Shown: piece after piece, positions 1 to 8,454 of the stretch
Numbering within the stretch: position 1 is the stretch's first letter
Layout: each line of letters begins with the position of its first letter
Source of the DNA: Marisediminicola sp040546025
GTDB lineage: Bacteria > Actinomycetota > Actinomycetes > Actinomycetales > Microbacteriaceae
Reading direction: 5' to 3'
Length of the DNA stretch: 64,000 bases
Assembly (NCBI RefSeq): GCF_040546025.1
Contig: NZ_JBEPNA010000010.1
Coordinates: 45,224-109,223, forward strand
Notes under the pieces: generated by a model
Databases searched by the model: none
What the model was told of the DNA's origin: nothing
Seen by the model: only the letters and a program-made list of their open reading frames with translations
Translations under genes and position numbers: made by a program

Positions 1-1
1 G

Positions 2-541
2 CTGCTGCCGGGCCTTCTCGGCGACCTCGTCACCGCGCTCATCGTGGCGGGCGCCTTCGCGGCGTTCCTCGCGACCTCGTCGGGCCTGGTCGTCTCCCTC
101 GCGGGCGTGGTCAGCCAGGACCTCCTCGGTGGGAGTGTGCGGGCGTTCCGGATCTCGGCGGTCGCGTGCGCCACCGTCCCGCTCCTCGTCACCTTCCTCA
201 CGGTGCCGGGTGGCCTCGCCAACAGCGTCGGGTTCGTGTTCGTCGTCGCCGCATCGAGCCTGTCGCCCGTACTGCTGCTCGGTGTCTGGTGGCGGGGGCT
301 GACCGCGAGCGGAGCGGGCGCCGGGATGATCACCGGCGGGGTCGCCGCCGCTGTCTCGCTCGTCGTCAGCGGCTTCGGTCTGGTGCAGCATCCGATCGCC
401 GTCGCGGCCTTCGATCAGCCCGCCGCATGGACCGTGCCGCTCGCGATCGCGACGACCGTGCTCGTGTCCCTCGCGAACCGCCGGCGGGTGCCCGCCCGCG
501 CGGATCGGTACATCTCGCGCTTGCACGCCCCGGAGCGGTAG
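2..541 (+). CDS. Sodium:solute symporter (SSS family), C-terminal part
   Basis: This is the 3' part of a gene that enters from the left; 179 residues are visible and no start codon is needed at the edge. The product is a run of hydrophobic helices separated by short loops. The ATSSGLVVSLAGVVSQDLL segment resembles the region around TM8 of acetate/proline-type sodium symporters, followed by further helices and a short basic tail. SSS transporters import small organic solutes with sodium across the cytoplasmic membrane. The substrate cannot be told from this fragment, although acetate/pyruvate-type (ActP-like) symporters are the closest in feel. It converges on the E1-like gene, with a gap of only 30 bases. 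Confidence 0.75.
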   Translation: MLPGLLGDLVTALIVAGAFAAFLATSSGLVVSLAGVVSQDLLGGSVRAFRISAVACATVPLLVTFLTVPGGLANSVGFVFVVAASSLSPVLLLGVWWRGLTASGAGAGMITGGVAAAVSLVVSGFGLVQHPIAVAAFDQPAAWTVPLAIATTVLVSLANRRRVPARADRYISRLHAPER

Positions 542-571
542 CGCGAGGGGCGAGACCTCACGTCAGGCGAC

Positions 572-2920
572 TCAGGCGATCACGTCGAGCGCCGCCCGCA
601 CGATGCTGTCGATGTCGATTCCGTGGTACCGGTAGACGTCCTGCACGTCCCCGGCCTGGCCGAAGCGGCTGACGCCGAGGTTGCGACTCTTCACCTGGTT
701 GACCCCGGCGAGGAACGCGAGGGTGTGTGGGTGGCCGTCGAGCAGGGTCACCATCGGGGCGGCGCGGTCCTGCGGGAGAATCTGGTCGAGGATCCAGCTC
801 GGTGCCTCGCCCTGGCCGTTGCGCCCCTGGACGGCCTCGTAGAGGAGCCCCGGGCTCGTGACGCACACGACGTCGACATCGGTGCCGAGCCCCGCAAGCC
901 GGTCGGCCGCCGCGAGGGCGTCGGGCACGAGCGCGCCCATCGTCACGATGGTCGCCCGCGGCGTGCCGGCGCTCCGCAGCCGATAGCCGCCCGCGACGGA
1001 CTGGCGGCGGCGTCGCTCGCGCGCGGCCGGGTCGGCGGGCACGCCCGCGAGCTTCTGGTCGACGGGCTTGGTCGACAGCCGCAGGTAGGCGGACGTGCCG
1101 TCGGGGCGCCCCAGTTGCGACATCGCCGCCAGCAGAGTCCACTCGACGTCGATGGCGAACGCCGGCTCGTAGCTCGTGCAGCCCGGCTGTTCGAGGCCGA
1201 TCGACGGGGTCTTGATCGACTGGTGGGCGCCGCCCTCCGGAGCGAGCGTGACGCCAGAGGGGGTACCGACGAGGATCGACTGCCCCCCGGCGTAGATGCC
1301 GTACGACCACGGCTCCAGTGCCCGTTCGACAAACGGGTCGTAGAGCACGCCGATCGGAAAGAGGGGCTGCCCCCACCGGCTCCAGGTCGCGCCGAGTTCA
1401 CCGATGAGCCCCACGAGGTTGACCTCGGCGATGCCGAGCTCGATGTGCTGCCCGGTCGGTTTCTCCCGCCAGTGCATGATCGTCTCCGAGTCGTCGCTGA
1501 ACCAGTCCCGGCGCTCCTCGGTCGACCAAACGCCGACCTTGTTCACCCAGCCGGCCAGGTTGGTGCTCGAGCTCACGTCGGGGCTCACTGTGACAACCCG
1601 GCGGGCGGCCTCCGGCGCCGCGCGCGTGAGGTCGAGCAGCGCGCGACCGAGTGCGGCCTGGGTGGTCGCGATCCCCGATGGTGTGCGCCCGAAATCGGCG
1701 GGCACGTGCGGCGGCGCGAGGGCCGGCTCCTCCTCCCGGCGCAGTCGCTCTGCCGCCCCGGCGCACACCCGCCCGGCGGCGCTGCGCCCTCCGAACCGCG
1801 ACCATGGGGCATCCGCGTTCTCGCCCAGCTCTGTCGCGAGGTCGCGGTACTGCTCGACGGTGAGAAGTGAGGAGTGGTTCTGGGGGTGTCCCTCGGTCGG
1901 CAACCCGTGCCCCTTGACCGTATACGCGATGATGACCGTCGGCCTCGAGTCGTCGATCTGCGCGTACGCCTCGCGCAGGGCGCCGAGGTCGTGGCCGCCG
2001 AGGTTGCGGATGGCCTGCAGCAGGGTCGCGTCGTCGACGGATGCGACGAGCCCGACAATCGCCTCACTGCCATCTGCCGCCCCGGGAAGGCGGTCGCGCA
2101 GCTCGGCGGCGGTGCAGCGCAGCAGGCGCTGGTATTCGGGGTTGGACATGGACAGGATGCGCTCGCGCAGCGCATCGCCGCCCTCGCGCTGCAGCAGGCT
2201 CTCGAGCAGGTGACCGAACCGCACCGGGATGACCTGCCATCCGGCGGCGGTGAACAGCTGCTCGATTCGCCGCGCGGCGATATTCGGCACCACCCTGTCG
2301 AGCGACTGCCGGTTGAGATCGACGATCCACACGATCTCGCCGAGATCGACGACGCTCGAATCGAGCACTGCCTCCCAGATTGCGCCCTCGTCGAGCTCGG
2401 CGTCGCCGACGAGCGAGTACTGCCGGCCGCGGCTGGGCGTGCCCGTGACCGTCTCGGTGTACCGGCGCGAGATCGCGCCCCAGATCGGAGCCGTGGCCCC
2501 GATCCCCACGGACCCGGTCGAGTAGTCGACCGGGTCGGGGTCCTTCGACCGGCTCGGGTAGCTCTGCAGGCCGCCGAACTCGCGCAGCGTCTCGAGGTAC
2601 CTCTCCTCGAGGCTGCCGAGGAGGTAGTTGATGGCGTGCAGCACCGGCGACGCGTGCGGCTTGACCGAGACGCGGTCCTCCGACCGCAGCTGCCCGAACC
2701 AGAGCGAGGTCATGATCGAGACCATCGATGCGCTCGAGGCCTGGTGCCCGCCGACCTTGATGCCCGACGTGTTCGGGCGCACCCGGTTGGCGTGGTGCAC
2801 GATCGAGGTCGCGAGCCAGAGAACCCGCCGCTCGATCTCAGCGAGCGTGTCGAGGTGGGCGTCGCCGTAGCGGCACACCGGCGCGGCCGGGCTGTCGCCC
2901 TGTGCGCGGATCGGTTCCAT
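572..2920 (-). CDS. AceE-like thiamine-diphosphate 2-oxoacid dehydrogenase E1 / transketolase-like protein
   Basis: A 782-residue homodimeric E1-type enzyme of the transketolase superfamily. The N-terminal half carries the ThDP motif GDAELDEG (172-179) with DLNRQSLD about 30 residues later (Asn203 in the metal-binding position). A pyrimidine-binding domain and a transketolase C-terminal domain follow. This resembles pyruvate dehydrogenase E1 (AceE) but is shorter (AceE is about 890-930 residues), so the substrate may be another 2-oxo acid. I chose ATG 2920: the frame stays open further upstream, but that extension is low-complexity and overlaps the divergent regulator gene. No E2 or E3 gene lies nearby. 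The divergent Lrp-type gene is the likely local regulator. Confidence 0.75.
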   Translation of the reverse strand: MEPIRAQGDSPAAPVCRYGDAHLDTLAEIERRVLWLATSIVHHANRVRPNTSGIKVGGHQASSASMVSIMTSLWFGQLRSEDRVSVKPHASPVLHAINYLLGSLEERYLETLREFGGLQSYPSRSKDPDPVDYSTGSVGIGATAPIWGAISRRYTETVTGTPSRGRQYSLVGDAELDEGAIWEAVLDSSVVDLGEIVWIVDLNRQSLDRVVPNIAARRIEQLFTAAGWQVIPVRFGHLLESLLQREGGDALRERILSMSNPEYQRLLRCTAAELRDRLPGAADGSEAIVGLVASVDDATLLQAIRNLGGHDLGALREAYAQIDDSRPTVIIAYTVKGHGLPTEGHPQNHSSLLTVEQYRDLATELGENADAPWSRFGGRSAAGRVCAGAAERLRREEEPALAPPHVPADFGRTPSGIATTQAALGRALLDLTRAAPEAARRVVTVSPDVSSSTNLAGWVNKVGVWSTEERRDWFSDDSETIMHWREKPTGQHIELGIAEVNLVGLIGELGATWSRWGQPLFPIGVLYDPFVERALEPWSYGIYAGGQSILVGTPSGVTLAPEGGAHQSIKTPSIGLEQPGCTSYEPAFAIDVEWTLLAAMSQLGRPDGTSAYLRLSTKPVDQKLAGVPADPAARERRRRQSVAGGYRLRSAGTPRATIVTMGALVPDALAAADRLAGLGTDVDVVCVTSPGLLYEAVQGRNGQGEAPSWILDQILPQDRAAPMVTLLDGHPHTLAFLAGVNQVKSRNLGVSRFGQAGDVQDVYRYHGIDIDSIVRAALDVIA

Positions 2921-3080
2921 GGTGGTCCTAGCGTTCGTGGTGGCGCGGCTCTGCGCGGCATGGATGCGGGCATCCTGCACATTTCTCGCTCCGAGTCGAC
3001 CACTCAAGTCACTCCTGCGCAATAGTGGAACTGCTCGGTGATCATTCTGATTACGCGGTGAAGGAGAAGGGCGGTGTGGC

Positions 3081-3578
3081 GTGGTCACGATGCACACGGA
3101 TCGAACGGCCGACGCGATCGACGCGGCAATACTGGCGGCCCTCATCAGGGACCCGGATGCGACGAATATTGCGGTGGCGGAGCAGACAGGCCTGGCCCGC
3201 AACACCGTGCGCACGAGGCTCGCCCGCTACGCGCGCGAGCGAATGCTGCGCTCGTTCGAGCGCCGGATCGACCCCGCGTTCCTCGGCTACCCGCTGCGGG
3301 CGTACGTGGTGACCAAGGTGACCCAGCGCAAGCTCACCGCCATCGGCGGTGCGCTCGCCGATATTCCCGAGGTGCTCGAGGTGCACGGCCTGACCGGGGT
3401 CACCGACCTGCTGATCCACGTCGTGGGGCGCGACGCCGACGACCTCTACCGGATAGCCGGCCGCATCCTCTCGATCGACGGCGTCAAACGCACGAGTACC
3501 GGGCTCGTCATGCAGGAGTTGATGGGCTACCGCATCGCGCAGCTCATCGGCGCGGACGGGCGCGCGACCCTAAGCTGA
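3081..3578 (+). CDS. Lrp/AsnC-family transcriptional regulator
   Basis: A 165-residue protein with an N-terminal winged HTH (about 13-55, DAIDAAILAALIRDPDATN onward) and a C-terminal RAM/AsnC effector domain (about 70-150). This is the usual size and order for Lrp/AsnC proteins, which form dimers to octamers and respond to amino acids or related ligands. GTG 3081 lies about 10 bases after a purine-rich AAGGAGAAGG, which supports it over ATG 3090. It is divergent from the E1-like gene, so it probably controls that gene and itself. It also reads directly into the heliorhodopsin gene 22 bases later, so both may share a transcript. Confidence 0.9.
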   Translation: MVTMHTDRTADAIDAAILAALIRDPDATNIAVAEQTGLARNTVRTRLARYARERMLRSFERRIDPAFLGYPLRAYVVTKVTQRKLTAIGGALADIPEVLEVHGLTGVTDLLIHVVGRDADDLYRIAGRILSIDGVKRTSTGLVMQELMGYRIAQLIGADGRATLS

Positions 3579-3600
3579 GCGCATAACGAAGGGTCGCCCC

Positions 3601-4404
3601 ATGGCACGCAAAGTCCGAGATCAGGAATCCCAGATCGCACGCCTGAGGGCCTACAACATCGTGGCCGGAACCGCCCACGCACTGCAGGCGGCGTTCTTCG
3701 GCATCGCACTCACGTTCCTCGACTCGCAGGTGCTGTTCGGGGTTTCCGCCGACTACCCGACCGGACCTCCCGGCTTCGACAGCCCGCCCGAGACGGTCAC
3801 CCTGTTCGACATCAACATCGGCGCCGGAATTGTAGCCTTCCTCGCCCTCTCGGCGTTCTTCCACTTCCTCATCTCGACCCCTTGGTTCTTCCCCCGCTAC
3901 TCGAGGGGCGTGAAGGCAAACCACAACTACTTCCGCTGGGTCGAGTACTCGCTGAGCTCCTCCATCATGATCTGGCTGATTGCCCAGCTCGCCGGCATCT
4001 CCGACATCGGCGCCCTCGTCGCGATCTTCGCGGTCAACGCCGCGATGATCATGTTCGGCGCCCTGCAGGAGAAGTACGAGACCCCCGGCAATGGGCAGTT
4101 CCTGCCCTTCATCTTCGGCTCGATGGTCGGCATCGTGCCGTGGCTGCTGGTCTTCCTCTACCTCCTGCAGCCGGGATCGGAGACCGCCGCCGAGGTTCCC
4201 GGTTTCGTGATTGGCATCATCTTCTCGCTGTTCGTCTTCTTCAACACCTTCGCGGTCAACCAGGTGCTTCAGTATCGCCGGGTCGGCAGGTGGTCCAACT
4301 ACCTCCAGGGGGAGCGCACCTACATCACCCTGAGCCTGGTGGCGAAGAGCTTCCTCTCGTGGCAGGTCTTCTCCGGGGCGATCATCCCTGCCCTGACGGC
4401 CTGA
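3601..4404 (+). CDS. Heliorhodopsin
   Basis: A 267-residue, seven-helix retinal protein of the heliorhodopsin family, which is inverted in the membrane relative to type-1 rhodopsins. Family landmarks are all visible: helix C motif NYFRWVEYSLSSS with Glu115 (Schiff-base counterion, Glu107 in the prototype), His26 and His88 (the conserved histidine pair), and helix G SLVAKSFLSWQVFSG with Ser245 and the retinal-binding Lys249 (Lys241 in the prototype). The offset of eight residues is the same for Glu, His88, Ser and Lys. It starts 22 bases after the Lrp gene and is followed by tRNA-Arg. No retinal or carotenoid synthesis gene is in the window. The biological role of the family is unsettled; signalling or enzyme regulation are proposed. 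Confidence 0.96.
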   Translation: MARKVRDQESQIARLRAYNIVAGTAHALQAAFFGIALTFLDSQVLFGVSADYPTGPPGFDSPPETVTLFDINIGAGIVAFLALSAFFHFLISTPWFFPRYSRGVKANHNYFRWVEYSLSSSIMIWLIAQLAGISDIGALVAIFAVNAAMIMFGALQEKYETPGNGQFLPFIFGSMVGIVPWLLVFLYLLQPGSETAAEVPGFVIGIIFSLFVFFNTFAVNQVLQYRRVGRWSNYLQGERTYITLSLVAKSFLSWQVFSGAIIPALTA

Positions 4405-4481
4405 CGGCCTGACGCGAGGCGTGGGCGCGAGAGGCTCCCGCGCGCTGGTATAGTCTCTAAGTCGGCTTCGAAGCCGAAGAT

Positions 4482-4554
4482 GCGCCCGTAGCTCAGCGGA
4501 TAGAGCAATTGACTACGGATCAATAGGCCGGGGGTTCAAATCCCTCCGGGCGCA
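4482..4554 (+). tRNA. tRNA-Arg (anticodon ACG)
   Basis: Seventy-three bases fold as a cloverleaf: acceptor GCGCCCG/CGGGCGC, D arm GCTC...GAGC, anticodon stem ATTGA/TCAAT with loop CTACGGA, and T arm GGGGG-TTCAAAT-CCCTC. Anticodon ACG needs deamination of A34 to inosine to read CGU/CGC/CGA; the deaminase TadA is encoded at 13.0 kb. CCA is not encoded. Confidence 0.97.
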
Positions 4555-4563
4555 CACCGGAAA

Positions 4564-4597
4564 AGCCCCGCAAACGTCATGTTTGCGGGGCTTTTTG
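4564..4597 (+). terminator. Rho-independent terminator behind tRNA-Arg
   Basis: A 12-bp stem AGCCCCGCAAAC/GTTTGCGGGGCT with a 5-base loop, followed by TTTTG. It ends the tRNA transcript and, being A-rich on its 5' side, may also act on the dedA transcript arriving from the other strand. Confidence 0.85.
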
Positions 4598-4671
4598 TTG
4601 TCCCGGTCGCGCGGGCCGCCCTTCTCCGGTTGGGCGCGCCCGAGCGAAATCCGCTCGCACGGCCGTGCGGA

Positions 4672-5370
4672 TCAGTTCACCTGTTCGGCGTCCGCAATCA
4701 CGTCGGCGATCTCGTCGGCGGGGTGGCGGCCTTTGCGGCTGAAGCGAGAACGGCCCGCCTTCGTGAGCTCGATGAGGATCGGGATGCCCGACAGCAGGAC
4801 GATCGCGATGATGAAGTACTCCGCGTTCGCGGCCACAAAGGGAATCTGTCCGAGGAAGAAGCCCACGCAGGTCAGCCCGACGCCCCAGAGGAAGGCGCCG
4901 ATCAGGTTGAAGATCACGAAGGTGCGGTACTTCATCTTGCCGACGCCCGCCGCCACCGGCACGAAGGCGCGGAACACCGGCAGGAAGCGCGCCAGGATGA
5001 TCGCCTTGCCGCCGTGCTTGGCGAAGAACGCGTTGGTTCGCTCGACGTTCTCCGGGTTGAAGAGACGGCTCTCCTTGCGCTTGAAGATCGCCGGGCCGGC
5101 CTTGCGCCCGATCGCATACGCGAGTTGGTCGCCAGCGAAGGCGGCGACGAAGATCACCGACACCGTGACCCAGAGCGGAAAGTTCACGAAGCCCGTTGCC
5201 GTCAGCAGGCCGACGGTGAACAGGAGCGAGTCGCCGGGCAGGAACGAGAGCACGATGAAGCCGGTCTCGATGAAGACGATGGCGGCGACGCCCAGGAGTA
5301 CGAATGGGCCGAACCAGCGGATCAGCCAGTCGGCGTCGAGGAATTCGATCCCGAAGAGCAAAGCAGTCAT
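4672..5370 (-). CDS. DedA/VTT-domain family membrane protein
   Basis: A 232-residue integral membrane protein. The DedA signature is clear: the re-entrant segment FLPGDSLLFTVGLL with a preceding acidic ETG, the G..GDQLAY.IGR segment, and the second re-entrant ARFLPVFRAFVPVAAG. A charged cytoplasmic tail rich in Asp and Glu follows. DedA proteins are needed for membrane homeostasis and are linked to recycling of the undecaprenyl-phosphate or phospholipid carrier and to proton-motive force. The start ATG 5370 lies 8 bases behind a TAGGAT box, so the mRNA may be leaderless. Confidence 0.9.
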   Translation of the reverse strand: MTALLFGIEFLDADWLIRWFGPFVLLGVAAIVFIETGFIVLSFLPGDSLLFTVGLLTATGFVNFPLWVTVSVIFVAAFAGDQLAYAIGRKAGPAIFKRKESRLFNPENVERTNAFFAKHGGKAIILARFLPVFRAFVPVAAGVGKMKYRTFVIFNLIGAFLWGVGLTCVGFFLGQIPFVAANAEYFIIAIVLLSGIPILIELTKAGRSRFSRKGRHPADEIADVIADAEQVN

Positions 5371-5441
5371 GGGGATTGATCCTAACAGCCGCCCCGTCGA
5401 TGCCCGGCTGAGAGGTGGGGCACGGCCAGCCCCTGCAGAGC

Positions 5442-5606
5442 CTAGCCCGCCTCTTCCCGGTCGTCGTCGAGAGGCGGGGTTTCCTCCTCGTCCTCCTCGA
5501 CCCGTTCGTCGGGGTCGATGGTCGCCGGCGCGGGAGGCGGGTCGGTTTCGTCCGCCAGGTCGACCACGCGCTCGTCATCGAGATTCGGTTCGTATTCTCT
5601 GCTCAT
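5442..5606 (-). CDS. Small acidic protein of unknown function
   Basis: A 54-residue ORF starting ATG 5606, with a purine-rich GGGAGAGGAA ribosome-binding site about 9 bases upstream. The product begins MSREYEPNLDDER and is dominated by Asp, Glu and Pro, with no Cys and no hydrophobic segment, so it is probably a soluble, disordered protein. It lies between the dedA gene and the secreted repetitive protein gene, all on the same strand. I do not recognise a domain. The good ribosome-binding site and strongly biased composition make a real gene likely. Confidence 0.6.
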   Translation of the reverse strand: MSREYEPNLDDERVVDLADETDPPPAPATIDPDERVEEDEEETPPLDDDREEAG

Positions 5607-5710
5607 GGCTCGAGTTCCTCTCCCTGCGCGGTTGCTGCTGACCTACTCCGACACGCTACGCCGCCTCGATGCCGCACTCAACGGCTCTGCCCCCGGTCGC
5701 GCCGCGCAGC

Positions 5711-5749
5711 ACGAAGGCCCCGCCGCGGGGTGCTCGACGGGGCCTTCGT
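5711..5749 (-). terminator. Hairpin terminator behind the secreted repeat protein
   Basis: A perfect 12-bp inverted repeat ACGAAGGCCCCG/CGGGGCCTTCGT with a 15-base loop lies just past the stop codon at 5764. There is no T run, as is common for actinobacterial terminators. Confidence 0.6.
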
Positions 5750-5763
5750 GGAGGTGGCAGTGC

Positions 5764-6324
5764 TTAGTCGCCCAGGACCGACGTGAGGTCGGTGTCGCCG
5801 AGGATGCCGTCCACGAGGGCATCCGTGTCGACCGTTCCGTCGACCACGTCGGTGACGACGTCGCCGGAGTCGCTGCTCGTCGAGGTCTCGTTGCCGGAGG
5901 CAACGGGCGCGGTGACGGGGGCATTAACCGGGGTGGTGACGGGGATGTCGTTACCCGAGGCGACGGGCGCGGTCACGTCGTTACCCGACGCGACAGCGTT
6001 GCCCGAGAGGTTGTCGCCGCTGAGAACGTCGCCGGTGGACACGTCTCCGGTCTCGACGTCGCCGGTGGTGACCTCGGGGGAGAAGACGAGCGGCGAGGAG
6101 TTGGAGAGCTCGCCACCGGTCAGACCGAAGTTGCTCGTGAGGTCGCCGACCGAAAGGTTCTCCAGCAGGCCGGCCTGTGCTGCGCGGTCGCTCGAGCTCG
6201 TGAGCGAGCCGACCTGCTCGCTGGAGGTGGAGGCCATGGCGGGGGCGGCGGCGCCCGCAATGATGAGTCCTGCTCCTGCAACTGCGATGGCACCAAATGC
6301 GGACTTCTTCGTGAAGATGTTCAT
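5764..6324 (-). CDS. Secreted low-complexity repeat protein
   Basis: A 186-residue exported protein. A signal peptide (MNIFTKKSAFGAIAVAGAGL..., likely cut after AMA near residue 31) precedes a Ser/Thr/Asp/Gly/Val-rich body. Short degenerate repeats run through the middle (TGDVETGDVSTGDV, then ASGND and APVASGN units) and the tail is acidic. There is no Cys, no LPXTG and no enzyme motif. ATG 6324 has an AAGGAAAT ribosome-binding site. A structural or surface-coating role, or a small exported matrix protein, is inference only. It is monocistronic between a hairpin terminator and a 276-base upstream gap. Confidence 0.7.
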   Translation of the reverse strand: MNIFTKKSAFGAIAVAGAGLIIAGAAAPAMASTSSEQVGSLTSSSDRAAQAGLLENLSVGDLTSNFGLTGGELSNSSPLVFSPEVTTGDVETGDVSTGDVLSGDNLSGNAVASGNDVTAPVASGNDIPVTTPVNAPVTAPVASGNETSTSSDSGDVVTDVVDGTVDTDALVDGILGDTDLTSVLGD

Positions 6325-6586
6325 AGTGGCTATTTCCTTACGTTGTGACCGGAGGAGACCCCCGGTCGATCGGGTCCAGGTATTCCCTGGCCCGGTTGGT
6401 GCTCCGGAGGCGAGTGGAATTCGGTTTGGTCGGACCGCCCGCCGGCGCACCTCCACGGGCGGCATGCCCAGGTTCCCCGCCCCGCCGATGCCCGCCGGGG
6501 CGGCGACTGACCGGTTGGTCGGCACGAAACTGGCAAGACGCTGGCAAGCCCCATTCGTGTCGACGCCCGCGCGGATCCGATGGCGC

Positions 6587-6592
6587 TAGGTT
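6587..6592 (+). promoter_or_regulatory. -10 box of psuG, leaderless start
   Basis: TAGGTT lies 8 bases before ATG 6601 and there is no ribosome-binding site in that gap, so psuG is probably transcribed from or next to its start codon. Confidence 0.5.
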
Positions 6593-6600
6593 GAGAATCT

Positions 6601-7527
6601 ATGAGCCTTCCATTCGCTGTCTCGGAGCCCGTCGCCACCGCACTCGCTGAGGGACGCCCCGTCGTGGCGCTCGAGTCGACGATCATCTCGCACGGGCTCC
6701 CGCGGCCCCGCAATCATGAGGCGGCGCTCGAGTTCGAGCGGATGCTGTCAGGCGCGGGCGTCACCCCCGCCACGATCGCCGTGCTCGACGGTGTGCCCCG
6801 CATCGGGCTGGATGCCGAGGGCGTGCGCCGGATCGCGGAGGACGACCTCGCGAAGGCGAGCGTGCGCGACCTGCCCATCCTCGCCGCGAACGGTGCATCG
6901 GGCGCCACGACCGTCGCGGCCACGGCGCACCTGGCGGCGCTCGCCGGAATCCGCGTCTTCGCCACGGGCGGACTCGGCGGTGTGCACCGCGGCGCATCCG
7001 ACACGTTCGACGAGTCCGCCGACCTCGGCACCCTGGCGCGCACCCCCGTCACCGTGGTGAGCGCAGGGGTCAAGTCGGTGCTCGACATCGCCGCGACCCT
7101 CGAGCGGCTCGAGACCCTCAGCGTGCCCGTCGTGGGCTATCGCACGACGACGTTTCCGAGCTTCTGGCTCAGCGAGTCGCCGTACAGCCTTGACTGGTCG
7201 GTCGAGGATGCAGGGCAGGTCGCGGCGATCATGCGCAGCCAGGACGCCCTCGGCCACGGGCAGGGCATCGTCGTGGCCAACCCCATCCCGCGCGAGCAGC
7301 AGTGGGACCCGGCCGAGCACGACCGGGTACTCGAACTCGCCTTCGCCGCCGCCGCCGAGGCGGGAGTGACGGGCAAGGCCGTCACTCCGTTCCTTCTCGG
7401 ATTCATCGTCGACGCGTCGGGCGGCCGCAGCCTCGAGGTGAACCTCGACCTCGCGCGAAACAACGTGCGTCTCGCGGGAGAGATCGCGCTCGCCTTTTCC
7501 GCCCGTGGACGCGATGTCGGCGCCTGA
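6601..7527 (+). CDS. psuG: Pseudouridine-5'-phosphate glycosidase
   Basis: A 308-residue cytoplasmic enzyme that reversibly splits pseudouridine 5'-phosphate into uracil and ribose 5-phosphate. Family blocks are intact: ALESTIISHGLPRP near the N-terminus (Glu25), GGLGGVHRGA, the acidic metal site in DESADL, and SAGVKSVLDIAATLE with the catalytic Lys158. Length matches the family (about 300). The following PfkB kinase overlaps its 3' end, so the pair would salvage pseudouridine from RNA turnover. The uracil formed could be used by upp, which is encoded at 12.4-13.0 kb. No pseudouridine transporter lies next to it. Confidence 0.95.
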   Translation: MSLPFAVSEPVATALAEGRPVVALESTIISHGLPRPRNHEAALEFERMLSGAGVTPATIAVLDGVPRIGLDAEGVRRIAEDDLAKASVRDLPILAANGASGATTVAATAHLAALAGIRVFATGGLGGVHRGASDTFDESADLGTLARTPVTVVSAGVKSVLDIAATLERLETLSVPVVGYRTTTFPSFWLSESPYSLDWSVEDAGQVAAIMRSQDALGHGQGIVVANPIPREQQWDPAEHDRVLELAFAAAAEAGVTGKAVTPFLLGFIVDASGGRSLEVNLDLARNNVRLAGEIALAFSARGRDVGA

Positions 7528-8437
7528 CCCGGCCAGCGCAGGGCTGCCCGGCCGCATCGTCGTGTTCGGCGATGTCATCGATGACATCGTCGTGGTCCCA
7601 CAGGAGCCGGTCCGGCCGGACACCGATACGTCGTCGTCGATCCGGCACCGTGCCGGGGGGTCGGCGGCGAACGTCGCGGCCTGGCTCGGATCGCTCGGTG
7701 CGCCCGTCGACCTGGTCGGCATGGTCGGCGTGGACGACGTCGACCGGCACACGGCGGGGCTCGCGGCGTTCGGCGTGCGCGCGCTCATCGACGGGCATCC
7801 GGAGCTGCCGACCGGCACGATCGTCGTGATCGTCGATGGCGAACGCCGCACCATGCTGACCGAGCGCGGGGCCAATTCGCTGCTCGACCCGCGCCGCGTC
7901 ACCGACGAGCTCCTCGACGACGCCGTCGTGCTTCACCTGACCGGCTACAGCATGGTCGACGCGCCCGACGCTGCCGCGCTCGAGGATCTGGTGCGCCGCG
8001 CCACCCTGCGCGGGGTGGCCGTCTCGGTCGACCCCGCCTCCGCGGGCTACATCGTCGATTTCGGCGTGCCGCGATTCCTCGACGCGATGTCCGGCGCGAC
8101 GCTCGTGTTCCCCAACCTCGACGAGGGCCGCGCGCTCACCGGTGAGAGCGACCCGCTGGAGGTCGCCGCATCCCTCGGCCGGAGATTCCGCGTTGTCGCC
8201 CTCACGCTCGGCCCAGACGGTGCCATCGTTGTGCAGGACGGCGGCGCTCCGGTCTGCATCCCCGCGGTACGCTCCCGCATCCTCGATCCCACCGGGGCCG
8301 GCGACGCGTTCTGCGCCGGGTTCCTCGCGGCGTGGGCGATGGTGCCGGATGCCGTCGCGGCGGCGACCGCGGGCGTGCAGGTCGCCGAGCGAGCGGTGAC
8401 CTCCATCGGAGGCCGCCCGCGTGCTCAGGTGCGCTGA
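7514..8437 (+). CDS. psuK: PfkB-family carbohydrate kinase, probable pseudouridine kinase
   Basis: A 307-residue ribokinase-like enzyme. It has the N-terminal PfkB signature (HRAGGSAANVAAWLGSLGA) and the C-terminal ATP/anion-hole signature DPTGAGDAFCAGFL with the catalytic Asp in GAGD. ATG 7514 overlaps psuG by 14 bases; a GTG at 7505 is also possible. The overlap with psuG implies translational coupling and points to pseudouridine as the substrate, giving a two-step degradation route. The substrate is inferred from context, as PfkB kinases vary widely. Confidence 0.85.
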   Translation: MSAPDPASAGLPGRIVVFGDVIDDIVVVPQEPVRPDTDTSSSIRHRAGGSAANVAAWLGSLGAPVDLVGMVGVDDVDRHTAGLAAFGVRALIDGHPELPTGTIVVIVDGERRTMLTERGANSLLDPRRVTDELLDDAVVLHLTGYSMVDAPDAAALEDLVRRATLRGVAVSVDPASAGYIVDFGVPRFLDAMSGATLVFPNLDEGRALTGESDPLEVAASLGRRFRVVALTLGPDGAIVVQDGGAPVCIPAVRSRILDPTGAGDAFCAGFLAAWAMVPDAVAAATAGVQVAERAVTSIGGRPRAQVR

Positions 8438-8454
8438 GGGCAAATCGCTGCGCG

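Noticed and set aside
4577..5641. Long plus-strand frames opposite dedA
   Set aside because: dedA on the minus strand has conserved membrane motifs; the opposite frames have none.
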